64,000 bases of DNA from Cryptomeria japonica (taxonomy: Eukaryota; Streptophyta; Pinopsida; Cupressales; Cupressaceae). Position numbers and translations under genes: made by a program. Below the pieces are notes generated by a model that saw only the letters and a program-made list of their open reading frames with translations, made no database searches and was not told where the DNA came from. Where the stretch lies: contig NW_026729144.1 of assembly GCF_030272615.1 (NCBI RefSeq), positions 1-64,000 of the forward strand. Reading direction: 5' to 3'. This document shows, in pieces, positions 45,279 to 57,900 of the stretch. Numbering within the stretch: position 1 is the first letter of the stretch; every line of letters starts with the position of its first letter.

Positions 45279-46873
45279 CAGTAATGGCTATTATGTTGCT
45301 CATCATTATGTGACATTGGTAGCTCATTTAATGGGGGCTCTTTGTCATTCGTGATGGTACAATTTCAAGTGCAATCATATTTTTTTGAAGCAACATAATA
45401 GCCTAATTTTCTTGTTCCTATGGGGACAAGAGTGATTTCATACATCTCTTCTTTTGCTTATGTCCAAATCTCTCCCTAGAAGATTGTGTAAGTCCTTCTC
45501 ATTGAGGCAATGATCTTTCCTTATTTTTATCTAAGGATCCACTTTTTCCTATTTTGTGGATGGTGTGAACTTTATTACTTGATGTTATTCCTTGTACACA
45601 TTTGTTGTTGTTTGTTCAAGGATTCTCTCTTACAAGAAGTGTAAGTCCTTGACTACAACCTCTTTTGCACTTGGTAAAATACATCTATAATGAATTCACT
45701 CTCCCAATTGGGTTAAAAGGAGCATCATCCTTCATTAAGAATCACTTTCAACTCGCAAAAGAAGGAAGTATTGCATTCTTATTCTCTTCTTTGTCTTATT
45801 CTAGAAGATGTTATATTTGTCTAAGACAATTCCTCTTGGGGATAGGTGTCTTTTGTACAAAGATCTCTTCTCCTCTAAGGATCTCCTTTACACATACTAC
45901 AAGATATCCCTTTTCAACTATCTTATCCTTGCTTAAAGAGTGCAAAACTCTCTTGCTTGGATCTATGACATTGTTGCATTTTTGGGATATCTTCTTTTGT
46001 GATGAAGGTAGGTATCCTTGTTCTACTTTGCTTATGACATAAACATTACACTTTTTGAGTAATGGGTCATTCTCGAAACCAGAGCACAGACTCTTAGAGC
46101 GAGATGTCACGCTTTTGTACTATACATATACAGGTTGTAGCATACTCGGGCATAGACTCCTATGAGGTGCTTCTAACCTCCCTTACACACACATGCACGA
46201 GGTTGAGTGGAACTAGCGGTATAAGGCTAGACTTTCTCACTCTCCTCCCTTACATGGATCACCTAGACAGACTCTAGGGGCTAGTTTTCCATGTCCTTTT
46301 TCCCATGGATCACCTAGACAAGATCTAGGGGCAAGAAGTCCATGTTTTCTCTCTCACTATTCTTCTTATGGATCACCAATGTGTGTATTCATGCTTTTTT
46401 CCTTTCTTTTCTTCTCTTTGCATTTTGTCTCCATTTACATCCTTCATCTTGTGTTAGAGAACTCTCAAATCCTCACACTCTTTGTTGTGTTGAAATTGAG
46501 ATTTAGTCCTCTTTCTTACCAAATGATTCTCCATTAGTTTTTGATCTCATATAAAATCTTCTTGTGAGCATTTGTCATCAATATTCTTTAACAATTCAAA
46601 GTGGTAAACATGATACCCTGTTTCAACTCACTAAAATTAGCAAGCCGAAACAGGGGGGGGCATATAGCTACCCTCGAATTTTCATCACCTTCCTTAGTAA
46701 GCATTAGGTGATTTTGTGATCTAACGTGTGTTTTGTAGGGTGCGGTTCCTAACTGTGTACTGCAGATACCGCTGGGGGCTTCGTTCGACAGACTTATGGA
46801 TATATCCTTTTTCAAATAATGTTTACTTTTCTGTACTTTAGCTTGCATATGCACGTAGTGTTCATATGACCGC
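45279..46873 (+). other. element A 3' non-coding region
   Basis: 1.6 kb without a supported ORF on the plus strand, where RT-RNase H-integrase would lie in an autonomous element. It holds two tandem hairpins (46253-46344). Confidence 0.6.
46253..46344 (+). repeat. two tandem hairpins in element A 3' region
   Basis: Copy 1: outer stem CATGGA (46253-46258) with TCCATG (46288-46293), inner stem CCTAGA (46262-46267) with TCTAGG (46273-46278). Copy 2: CATGGA (46304-46309) with TCCATG (46339-46344), inner CCTAGA (46313-46318) with TCTAGG (46324-46329). Loops and bulges differ between copies while the stems are kept. Confidence 0.8.
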
Positions 46874-46889
46874 TAAAGTGGGGGCTAAA
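46874..46889 (+). other. polypurine tract of element A
   Basis: AAAGTGGGGGCTAAA directly before the 3' LTR start TGTAG. Confidence 0.85.
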
Positions 46890-48611
46890 TGTAGCGTCGT
46901 AAATTGTACGCACTTGCTAGGGTGGTACAATTTCACACCTAGTTTAGCACCCGCCTTGGCGCATTTTGCATTTTGCATTGCATTTCCCCTTTAGCACTTA
47001 ATTAATTAAATTAATTAGGTCTAAGGTCCTATTTTATCATCTCCCATATCATAAAGTTGGGCCCTTTCATTAAAGTGTGCCCCTTTCATTTTATTCTTCC
47101 AATACATCATTTAATCAAAAACCCTAATTAGGTCCTATTTTGAACTTGGGGGCTTGATTTCGGGGGTCAAAACATCTCGAAATCACCTGTAACTTTGGGA
47201 TTCTCTCTAAAATCATCATATCTGACGGCCCCGAAAATTTGGTGAAAAGTTGTCGGGACCATGGCGCCCGTGCAACATGGTCCCGGACATTTTTCCCGAA
47301 ATTTTGGGAGCATGATCCAATCATAAAATAAAGCTTAACCCTAAGAAATTGGCGGGACATTCAATCTCTAGGTCGGCCAAAATACGAATTTACAACCTAG
47401 GGTTTCATACATAAAAGCTCTCTTTCCTCATTGGAAAGGATCCGATTTTTTATTTTCAAGACCTCATATGCAGCGAAAGAGCAGATCTTTGAAGACTTCA
47501 ACAACATTCAACATCATTCTATCAAGCATCTATCAAATTCATTCATTCATCCAATTAGGGCTTGGAAGACATTGAAGAACAATAGGAGATTACCGACTGA
47601 AGATTGGCTTGTACTCCTCCCTTGAGGGTTGGGTATGATTTCATATTGTTTTCATGTCCTTACATAAGCTTTGATATATCATTTATTCATGCTTTAGATC
47701 ACATTGCATCTTGATTTAGAGCATTTGCATTATCATTTACAAGCAATTAGGGTTTACTTTCTAGGTTGCTCTAGTTTGCTTTCTTGCATTTTGGACCTTG
47801 CACACACACTAGGTCTGCACACACAATACATTTTACAAAACAACTTGGCTATTCGTGGAGGTGGAAATCACCGAAGCGGGGGTTTGACTAAGGTAAAACC
47901 CTATATAGCCACCCCTTCCCCTTTTCAGATATTATTGCAGGTTTCGGGACTCGGATGACGCTGCAGGTTGCAGATCCGGAAGAAGCAGACTGAGACCGAC
48001 CTTCCCACCAAATTTCAGAGAAAAAGACCAGGACAGGGGCATGGGGCACCCTGGTCCTGCCAGGACAGGGGCGCTGGGCGCCCTGGTCCCTTCTGAGCGC
48101 CCTGGTCCCTTCTGAGCGCCCTGGTCCCTTCTGCGCGCCCTGGTCCCTGGGACAGGGGCGCTGGGCGCCCTGGTCCGACAGCATTTTCAGCATTTTTGAC
48201 AGCTTTTTCCAAAGTGCAAAAACAGCAGTTTCCGGAGCAGTTTCAGGGGCAGAATCAGGACAGTGGCGCCCGCGCCCCCGTCCCGAACATTTTCAGTCAG
48301 ATTTTGACTCCGGGTACGCATTTTCATTCTTGTCTTATCCTTGTGTTTACAACTTTCCATCATTTAAGTTCAATTCTGCAATCTTGTCATTAGTTCCTAC
48401 TTGCATTTTGAGGTTAGGGATTGAACTTGCATCATTTTATCTTTCAATTTCAACAAAGGAATAGAAATCCTAATAGATATCCCGTGGCTCTCTCTTTCAC
48501 AAAAAGAAGTAGCCAATTGTGCGATATCTCTAGGCTCTTTTGTATTCTGTAATGTGTGTCAAAAGGTAGGATTAGGGCATGTTAACCTAGTCTCGCTTTT
48601 TCCCCTACACA
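46890..48611 (+). repeat. 3' LTR of element A
   Basis: 1,722 bp, TGTAGCGTCG to CCTACACA. By my hand alignment about 21 substitutions and no length change separate it from the 5' LTR (about 1.2 percent); about 18 of them are transitions. Confidence 0.96.
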
Positions 48612-48930
48612 GAAGAATAATTAATTTAGAGTAAAGGGATTAAATTATTAAATAAATTATTTAATCAAAGAGGAATAGTTAGGATTAGTTGATTAAGATC
48701 AAGATTAATTGATTAGAAAGAGACAATGATGAACATTAATTAAATAATGAGGATTATTTAATTAATGGTTGAGAAGAACAAGAATTAAATAATTAGAATT
48801 ATTTAATTATAGAAAACCAGAAGCAGAATATTAACATTAATTAAATAATTAAAATTATTTAATCAGTTTAGGAAAAAAAGGTTAGTGAAAAGTATCGTCG
48901 AAGACTTAGGACAATTTTTCAGTGTCTACA
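48612..48930 (-). repeat. 5' LTR of element B, part after element A
   Basis: Begins with the right GAAGA duplication (48612-48616) and aligns with 26869-27177 of the other LTR, including the AT palindromes. It ends GTGTCTACA, followed by the ACTCC duplication. Confidence 0.88.
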
Positions 48931-48939
48931 ACTCCAACA
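48931..48939 (+). repeat. right ACTCC duplication and last bases of the small copia LTR
   Basis: ACTCC (48931-48935) duplicates 26137-26141. AACA (48936-48939) completes the split LTR with its CAACA end. Confidence 0.72.
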
Positions 48940-50761
48940 GTTGAACTATTTAAAGAAGTATAAGTCCTCTCCCCCTTTCCCCCACCATTGCAACTATAAT
49001 AGTTTAGTTGTTGAGGTTTTTTTACATTTTGAGCTATAGATTGAAACGCACCATCAATTTACCCAACAACAAAGCTAGTACCACCTCTAAAAAACGTAGC
49101 ATATCTACTAGCAATAAGAGAAGCTTTGGTAGTACCATAGACAGTAATGGGTAGTATATCATGATCTTTATAATATTTTCATTATATATAACTAAATAAA
49201 AATAAATGATATTTAATTTAATTTAGAGATAAAATAAGAAAAATAATTATTAGATTGTGTATGTTAGAGCAAATTTTGCTATTATGTTGAGAAAATAGAT
49301 CCTACAACACATTAAAGAAATTAGAGACAAAAGACTTCCTATAGATACTTGGAGTGTAGTATTGATAATATTTAATGATTTTCAAATTATTAATTTTGAT
49401 AAGTAGTTATTTGATAAGAGCTTTTTTAAAATAATAATTTTTTTTTTGTAACAAATTCATAAATCAATTATTGTATTATAAAGATAATTTGGTTGTAGGT
49501 GAGACAAACCCATTTATTGTTAGTCAATTGTTTTGCAGGTTGCAAGTCAAACAAACTCTCTATTTTGAGTTAATAGATTGCAAACCAAAAAAATCGATAT
49601 AATTTTTTATTTATTTACTATAAGTTAGGCGTTATAAAAATTGTATAAACCACAACATAAAAAGGTAATGTAATAGCAAGTGGATGAGCATGTAATATAT
49701 TTTCTTAAATAAGGTATAATATACGTAGTTCATGATCTAACGAGTATTCAGAAGCTTTACAACCACTACATGGACTTAAAAGAAGGCCCCACTATGAAGA
49801 AACATAGATGATATTTTTATTTTTATTTCATGTGTATTTGTTTCTTATTTCATAATATTTTTCTTGTTTCTTATTGTACGATCAACTAAGTATTTAATTA
49901 TTGAATTATTTTACTTTTTTTTGAGTTGTTAAAGAAATATAACAAATTTATAATATTTTAATTTATTATAATTACATTATTGATCACTTTTGTATGGTTT
50001 GTGTGGTTATTTACATTATTGTGATCAATTTATAGGTCTTAAAAATAATCTAAACAATATTATTTGTAGTCTTTGTAGAACTATTTACAATTTTTACAAT
50101 AGTTTCAAAAGAATGATTTTACTTTAATTTTAAGAATAGTCGCATGCTATTTAAACTCACATCACTATCCACAACACTTACATGTATAACTATTATGACT
50201 TTCATAAGTTTATGCCCTTGAACTGATACACAAATTAAATTGAATCTAATTTCATGAATATTAAATATATTTTATAATCAACCTTAGTTTAGCTTTTCAT
50301 TTTTGCATCATTGAGGGGGGAAGGCATTAAAGACTTTATAGCTTGATGAGTTGAGTTAGGACTGGTACATTAGGAAGAAATCTTTCATGATTATTAGCAT
50401 TGCCTAGATGTTTAATTCTACTTTATATTGGTTTAAATCATACAAATGCATGATTAGAGTTTAAGGTATATTTTTTTGTTAACAAACTATTATGAGTATT
50501 GGTGCACATAAATCTCAAAAATACAAAATTACTTATGTATCAACACCACATGTTATGAGTTGATTGGTAGACAAGAAAAAAGTTTGAATTTAATTTAAAT
50601 AAATAACCAAGGATCAGTGGAAAATGAAATAAAAACATTAAAAAATGATGCATTTTTAGGGCAGCCTAGACATGTCAATTTACTTTAAAAATTGCTCAGA
50701 AATGAATAATGTGAAGGACACTTAAGAAGAAAAATGTGTTTCCCTATGATCCTATGAGGGA
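48940..50761. other. no gene supported; AT-rich degenerate DNA
   Basis: No ORF with a motif, no LTR border and no RNA gene recognised on either strand. Confidence 0.45.
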
Positions 50762-51125
50762 TGTTTGAGTTGATTATTGAACCACACAACTCCCAAAAAT
50801 TACAACCAACTAAAACACACATAATAGACAAAGAAAATATTGATTTGTTATGAAACCTTGAGAATTGTATTGATCCAAAAAACATCTAAATGATTACATC
50901 ATATAATAAAATAATGAATCGCTGGAAAAGGAAAAAGGAAAAAGTAAACCCTAGATGAAATCTTGGGTAATGTTTAAATTGGATTAATTAGATCATGTTT
51001 TATTTCCTTATCCTATGTTATGAGACAAACAAAGCACGTGCCTAAGTTTAACTTAAGTATGATAGATTAAAAAATGGGACCTAATTAATCAATTAAATGG
51101 ATAATTTTTCTATTTTACTTTAACA
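50762..51125 (-). repeat. 3' LTR of element D
   Basis: Homologous blocks to 53459-53775 include TTGAGTTGA, CACAACTC, CCAAATGATTACA-like and ATCCTATGTTATGAGACAAA, in the same order and spacing. Confidence 0.65.
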
Positions 51126-52825
51126 CACCCTTGAGTGAAACTTAAAGAGAAACTAAAAATATGATGACCAACGCATGGATGGGTCCTAGCTACAAGGCCT
51201 AATGAGGCACCTATATACAAACAAATGAATCTTTCATATTTAGAGAAATGGAGAAAACCACATGGCAAAAAACTCCTTTCCAAAAGAGAGAATGAAATAA
51301 ATACAGACTAGTGAAAGAAGAAAGGACTTGGTATGACCCTTGAAGTATTTTTGTCACATAAGTACGATAAAGGTCCCTACAATAAGATCTTGAGATGATG
51401 AGAATATGAATCCTCCCATTAAGAAGTAGCTCATGTGCAAAGATAAAATCCTCAAGGAATAACATGATCTATTTCATACAAATAACATTTCTACCCTCAG
51501 AAGAAATAGATCCACTAGTGATTGGAGAAGACATTCACATAAGATAGATGAATAGGGAATCCAAATATAAATGTGTCTCTAAAAATTGCTCAAATATCCA
51601 TATGATAGAATCAAGCAATGCTAATCTAATTTAACTCTATGATGATTAATGTAGAACAAGCTCCAAAGATAATGATTATGGGTTGTAATGTAAGAGGAGA
51701 TGAATTTACTCAAATGAATCTTCCATTTATATGCAATGTGAAACTCCACAAATAAGGATGTGTTTGGAAGAGGATGAATGTCTTATTGTGTTGAATCAAT
51801 AGGGGCTATGTATATAGCTCAATATTAATCTCATAAGGAACAACAAAAGATGAAGATGCGATCTTGATAAGAGTGGGATAAAGGAAACAATTATCTGAAC
51901 CATCAAAAGATGCAAGACTTACGATATACTCAAGATCCTCTAAAAATTCTACTCCAATGGTGTGTTATCTACATAATCAATGTGAATGAGATAATATTTA
52001 ACAAAATAATATGGGAATGAAGTGTTATGAGGGTTTCCATATATCTCACAAAGTATGGTCGAAAGTGTGGGGATAATCAATGTTTGATACAACACACATA
52101 GTGTTAGGATCAACACTATAAGAAATCAATTTTCCAACATGGTCAATGATATTTCTCTATGTTACTCTACTCCCTGGTATGTTTGGTTCATTCATAAATC
52201 CACAAAGATAGGGAAAAGTATTCAACCACCTAAGATGAGTCAGGTTGCCTTCTCCAAGATTACCATAGAAGGATTAATAAAAAACCCATGATACCTCCTT
52301 AACTAATAAAATCAAAGACCAATTACCTTAATGTATATAGATGGGCTTATGAATTTATCTCATGCAACAACAACAACAATAACAGGTACGAAAAATGTCC
52401 AAGTAACTATTTAAAGTGTGAAATAAAAATAAATTGAATAACAAATACTTGGAGTGGATTTTGAATTTTTTTTATGGTTAGTTATAAAGAGATTTAAAAT
52501 ACCTTTTTAATATCACAAGAATCATGAAAATTAGAGATAAATGTGAAAATTTACATGCTCAAATGTCAAAAATAAATATTTGATTTTGACTAGTGATTAA
52601 ATATACCAACAAAATCTTATAAAAAGACCTACACAAATGGAATGCACTCAAAACCAAATTTTTGATAATATTCTATTTACCAATTTTTGACAGTAGATGC
52701 GCAAGTTATGTCAAAAAAAAGGCTCCTTTAGGGAAAAAGTAGGATTTGGGGTTGGGCGAGGGAACTAATAATGTTATTGTGATGTCAACTATTGGAATAT
52801 TATTCAACCACCAAAATACTCCTTA

Positions 52826-52848
52826 AATAATAATAATAATAATAATAA
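52826..52848 (+). repeat. (AAT)n microsatellite
   Basis: Seven or more uninterrupted ATA/TAA triplets. Confidence 0.9.
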
Positions 52849-53458
52849 AATATTCTAAAACTACTAGCAATGACATCAAGAAACATCCAAATGTGATTGA
52901 AAATCATAGAGAATGTTGTAAAATTGTTTAAATATCGTGAAAACCTTGTCGATCGGTTAAAAATGGTTGTTCACTTATCAAAGGTATTTTAGAAATGACA
53001 CAATTTTTTGGTGGCAATAATGAGTGGTTTCACATTGTGCACTAACATTAATAGAGAAAAGCATAAAAAATAGTACAACAAATAAAAAGATTAATACTCA
53101 TCATTATTTTTAAAAAAATTCGCAATTTGTGTTCACCAACAATAAAAAAAAATGTGTACTATGACCAAATACCTACATAGGCATAACATGGATGGTACAT
53201 CAATATACAATCTATTAAATCTATATGCATGTATGGATTTCATACGTCTCTACAAAAAAGAAAATACCTTAAAAATTACACCAAAAAAATTGTTGTGCTA
53301 AAATTGTGACAATTTGATGGCTGATCTCAAGGTTTGTGGGTGTTTTAAACCTTATGACAAGGTCTATTTTTCTCTAGGATGCATTGAATTTTTTTTCAAG
53401 GGTTGAATATCCTAATTTAAAAAAGATATAAAGTCACAAACCTAATAGTTTGATACCA

Positions 53459-53775
53459 TGTTGGAGTTGACTGTTGAGTCCCACAACTCTCAAAAATCAT
53501 CTACGATCAAAACACCAATCACAAACAAATAAAAAATCATAGTTTTGCTGCATAACTTTCAAAACTAAATTGTTCTTTAAAAACTATCCAAATGATTACA
53601 ATATACAATGCAACCCCAAGTAAGGATTAAATTAGACTATGAAATGTGTCTTCATCCTATGTTATGAGACAAAAAAATCACATGCTTGAATTTTGCTTTA
53701 AGTATGAAAAAGTAAAAGGGAACCTAATTAATAAATAATTAATAAGTTAAATGATTTTCTTATTTTACTCTAAGA
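53459..53775 (-). repeat. 5' LTR of element D
   Basis: Plus-strand reading TGTTGGAGTTGACTG to TTTTACTCTAAGA. The minus-strand priming site lies at about 53449-53458. Confidence 0.65.
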
Positions 53776-53780
53776 AGGGG

Positions 53781-54600
53781 AATTGACCCTTGACCTCAGT
53801 AGAGCTACCACCCCAAATCCCCACTTTTGAATCAAAAAATCAAAGAAGAAATGGGTGGGGGAGTTGCACAAACACAAAGCATTATTTTTACAACCCTTCC
53901 ATATAATGAATGCAGCTTTAATGTTCATGATCCTCCATTGTATAATTATCAAAGTATAGTAAAAATGGCTCATAATGTCATCAAGCACAAAGTATATAGA
54001 GAAAATGAAAATATGATAAGGTCACAAAACATTAGCCAAAAGATAATACAAAAAAGGCAATAGATATTATCCTATAGTAGCATCCATGTAGAGCTAAGTC
54101 TTTCAAAAGTTGAAGCTTTCACTATAGATATCAAATTTATTTCACCCTATGGGTGCTTTAATCTTAGATATATTATCATTTGACCATACTACTTCAATTG
54201 CAATGTCATCTTAATGCAGGTCCTGATCATCTTGAAGTCTAAAGTCTTTCTCCAATGTTTCATGAGAGTATTTTTTGTTATATCTCTCTTCAAAGGCCAA
54301 ATAATTACTTATAAAAATCTCATTATTCTACCTTGAATAGGGCCAGTGTCTCGCATAACTAACCTTAGATCTATCAATCTTTACTAGAGACAATGTCCAA
54401 CAACAAGTGAAATTTATCCTTAGAAATCTCCAAAGTTGTGGTCACCTGCATAGAAATATCATGAAAAATGAGTCTTCCAAAAGACTTAGTAAGCTCCCTC
54501 CTCTTGTCCTAAAACCAATCTTTGTTTCTCACTTTCCTTAAAAAGCACAAAAAATTAGCAGAAAGAATCAACCAAAACAAGTTAAAAGAATTGTCCAAAC
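53781..54600. other. no gene supported
   Basis: The 78-codon plus frame at 53827-54063 (basic, no motif) is not convincing. Otherwise non-coding. Confidence 0.45.
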
Positions 54601-55630
54601 TGTAGACACCTAAAATTGTCTCATTAATCTACACTAATTATTCATCCTATTAATTAAATAATTATTTAATTATCTAATTAAACTAATTAAATTCTTCCAA
54701 ATTAATTTAATCATATCACCTCAACATTACTAATTATTCTATTTCTATCGACTTAATCAATTAATTATTTAACCCTTTTTATACAATAAATTAGATATTT
54801 ATTATTTAATTAATTGTGATTTAATACTTAAATTAAATAATATTTATTGTTTAATAAAATTCAATTTCAAATGATTAAATCATTTAATTAACTAATTCAT
54901 TCTTCTAATCCAAATTTCAAATTCGAATTTCACCAAATTCCAATTTCATCAAATTTCAATTTACATGTGAATTTCACTTATTGAATATACAAATTCAAAT
55001 AAAATGCAAAATCAAATGCAATTTCATGTCAAAATCCTATAGCACATGTTGAAAATCTAGCTCCCACTGACTTTCAGTGTGATTGAGAAATCAATTTAGT
55101 CAACTGAGTAATCAAATCATTTAACTTCCCAGTTAACTCAGTAAACTCATCAATCATCTTTTTCAACTCTCAATCAGATTTTTTGAATAGATCAATCAAT
55201 TCAATAAACAAACCAATCATTTCAGTTCACTGATCGATATAATCAGTTCAGTGATCAATCAATCCAGTTGACTCATCAATCAAATGAGTTAAACTCTCAA
55301 TGAGTTTTGTCTCAAGCAATCTCAGTCAATGATCAATTCTCTTCTAGAATGAATCTCAACCGTCCATTCTCATCCTTCAAAATATATAAACTCAACCCTT
55401 TTCTCCTCAATTTTCCTTAACCATTATCTTCAGAATTATTGCGTCTAACTTATGTAGGTACTACATCGCAACATTGAGAGCCACACAATCACAATGATGA
55501 AGAAGAGCAATAGAAGCCATGGATGAATTCAATTGAGGGAGTTTTAATTTAGTTTCTATGTTTTGTTGATTTTTGTCTTATGTTCTATTGTCATTTATGG
55601 ATTTATCTAGTTAGATTCAAGTTTTGGTGG
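54601..55630 (+). repeat. isolated LTR related to that of element C (3' end uncertain)
   Basis: Starts TGTAGACACCTAAAATTGTC, identical in its first 20 bases to the minus-strand start of the element C LTR at 59352. AT palindrome-rich U3 follows (54640-54880). A TATA box AATATATAAACTC at about 55378 fits an LTR promoter. The end near 55630 is placed only by a loose TTTTGGTGG resemblance to the primer-site entry. No partner LTR or internal region was found, so it may be a solo or truncated LTR. Confidence 0.55.
55100..55320 (+). repeat. CAATCA/TCAGTT-type low-complexity repeats
   Basis: Short imperfect repeats of ATCAATCA and TCAGTTCA fill the part of the LTR just upstream of its TATA box. Confidence 0.6.
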
Positions 55631-55799
55631 TTGAGTTGCTTAATCTAGCTTATTTATGCCTAATTTTTTTCATAAAAATACTAAAAAGAATCTCAAGTCA
55701 AGTCAAGCTGCCCCTAAATTCCCACACCCCAAGTCATAAAAGACTAAAAACCAAACTTCTCTAGCATAAAAAACAATAAAAATATATATGTTCCACAAT

Positions 55800-57900
55800 C
55801 TTAGAGACCCTACATATAGGGAAGAGGTTCAAATTGGAGGAAAGTAAAGAAACGAGGAAATTTATTCAACAAGAGCAATTATTTAAAGTTGGTCGTTTTT
55901 GGCTCCACAATACTAGACCAAATATGTTTAAGAATTTTAGACCACTGGATATAGGAAATGTTAAGTTTCCAACAAATATTAAGGTTTCTGATCACTCTCA
56001 AGATTTAACCAAAGATCCATAAATCACTTTTGAGTTTTTTTTTTCAAAACCTATGACATCACACCAATTATTGTTAACAATCATATCATCAATATTGCCA
56101 AGGTAAAAAATAAAGATAATCATTATGCAAGTTTACCTAAGAATAAAATATGTTCTCCATTGGGTTTGTGGTACACTTAATTTTACACTTAGAGAAGCAC
56201 ATGTTTTCAACTAATTATTACTTAGAATATTCTCAGGGTTCTTTATGCCCTTATTGAATTAGGGTTTAGTAGAGCATCATTGCAATAAGGCAAGAGTCTT
56301 TTCTTTATTGTATAAGTTCCACCATATAGATCTTGAGAGAAATATGTTGTTGTTATCTTTGACTAAAAATAATAAAATTTCATAAACATTTTTATTTTCC
56401 CACATGCAGTAGAACTATCTTGAGGGAAATATATAACTTTTCGAATAATGAGTCGAAGAGGTGAAGAGGCTTCCAAGACTTGGCATGCTTTGGGATGACA
56501 TTTTGAATATTACTTCTCACCAAGATTTTACAACGCTCGTCTCCTTCCAAGGCTTTAGAATCCACTTAACAACTAGTGAGACCCCTTGTTTTTTTCAAGT
56601 CTTTTAGACCTAGAAAACCCATAAATTTATCAAGACAACATCACTCCTAATTCATTCTATGTTTCTTTGTATTTTCTTTTCTATCAAACCAAATAAATTT
56701 TCTAGTTTTCTTCTAGATATATCAATTTGGTAGCTACAAAAAATCCACACAAAGGAAAAGTAAAGGATATACGATTAAAGGATTTTTTAACAAATTTCAA
56801 TTCTACCAATGAGAGAAAGATACTGCCTATTCCATTTATCAAGTTTTTTTATCAAATTTCTCAATAATCTAATTCAATGTATCTTTCAGGGAGGGAGATG
56901 CAACAAAAGGAATACGAAGGTACGTAGCTTGTTTGTTAGGTCATCCCCATTGAAAGTCATACTTGCTAAATCAAATAGGATGATAATTTTCCCAACCAAG
57001 CATAACAAATTTAACAATGTAGAGATTAGCACCATATACTTTACAAAATAGGTTAATTTTCCATATTAGTACCTTAAAGTTATCTTCTTCAACTTCCACT
57101 ATAATATTAGTGTCATCAACAAATTAGTTGTTTAAAAGATCCTCCCCATTAGGGAGAGTCACTCCTCTAACTCTAGGGATTATATTTGAGCACATAAGAA
57201 TGTAGGAAATAACATCAGTTGCAATAATAAAAAAGGTAAGGGCAAGAGGACATACTTGCAACTGAAACTAACCAAAAACAGAACCATTCACATCTAAGCC
57301 ACACAATCCTCAAGAAAGTTCTTGACCATGTGATTAAAGATGGGAAGAAACCCAAAATCCTTCAAAGTCGTCAAGAGAAAGGCCCATTCTATTCTATTAT
57401 AAGCCTTTTCAAAATCAACAAGAAGCATACCAATATTCTTGTCTAAATATTTAGCCCATTCCATAGTGTCCCAACTAGTTAGAAGATTCTAAAAGATATG
57501 TCTACCTTTTATAAACATAGTTTATGTACTGCTAATAAGATATGGGAAAATGTCCACAAGTCTCAAAGCGATATTTTTTAATAAAATCTAATGAGAAACA
57601 TTGAGCAATGTAATTGACCTCTAGTTTTTCGCCGATGTCTTGTCTTCATCCTTGGGAAATAACTTAAAGTTGTCTTTAGTAATATTGCTATGTAAGGAAC
57701 CACTATAAATAGTCTCCATAAACAAGTAATAATTATTCTCATTGATCCAGTCAATATGCTACTTATAAAACTCCATAGGTAGTCCATTAGCCTTCAAAGA
57801 TTTGTCATTGTTAAGGGTTTGAATAGCAAAAATAATCTCCTCTTTTGAAATTTTTTTAGATAATTTGGATAAGTTGTCATTAGATATCTTCTTAGGTATG
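55800..57900 (-). pseudogene. LINE 3: decayed RT and C-terminal region
   Basis: The minus strand shows SKEEIIFAIQTLNNDKSL (fingers, where K(S/A)PGPDG follows), VDFEKAYNRIEWAFLL (motif A, near 57380-57425), FVDDTNIIVE (catalytic box, near 57103-57131) and further down LVVKWILKPWKE. It has many stops and frame changes and is clearly older than LINEs 1 and 2. It represents a different LINE family (IEW and LKDFGF after motif A). No 3' end or target duplication could be defined. Confidence 0.72.

Larger units (their letters stand above)
40299..48611 (+). mobile_element. element A: LTR retrotransposon with a single protease-containing ORF and no RT
   Basis: An 8,313-bp element with two 1,722-bp LTRs, primer site (42024), purine tract (46874-46889) and GAAGA duplication. 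The internal region (4.87 kb) carries one intact ORF of 1,031 codons (42183-45278), then 1.6 kb without a coding signal. The retropepsin region is of the Ty3/gypsy Tat/Ogre type. No Gag knuckle, RT, RNase H or integrase is present anywhere inside. By eye the LTRs differ at about 21 sites, mostly transitions, so it is by far the youngest insertion in the window. Confidence 0.95.
26142..48930 (-). mobile_element. element B: LTR retrotransposon without RT (minus strand), carrying two nested insertions
   Basis: The LTRs are 26142-27177 (3' LTR) and 39555-48930 (5' LTR, interrupted by element A). Orientation is fixed by the primer site at 39532-39549 and the purine tract at 27178-27200, both on the minus strand. 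After subtracting LINE 2 and element A, the internal part is about 7.4 kb. It encodes a decayed low-complexity, Q/N- and P-rich protein region (29417-32053). I find no protease, RT, RNase H or integrase motif. It looks like a non-autonomous relative of elements A and C. Confidence 0.85.
50762..53775 (-). mobile_element. element D: small copia-type LTR pair without recognisable pol
   Basis: Two similar sequences, 50762-51125 and 53459-53775, flank 2.3 kb. Next to the right copy the minus strand reads TGGTATCAAA directly after the LTR end CTCCAACA, a copia-type (iMet tRNA) priming site with two changes. That fixes the minus orientation. Flanking AGGGA (50757-50761) and AGGGG (53776-53780) may be the target duplication. 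The internal part has no protease, integrase or RT motif. The copies are strongly diverged, so the insertion is old. Confidence 0.6.

Noticed and set aside
48940-50761. tRNA or other structured RNA gene in AT-rich sequence
   Set aside because: No cloverleaf-compatible segment or TTCRANNC box found by reading both strands.
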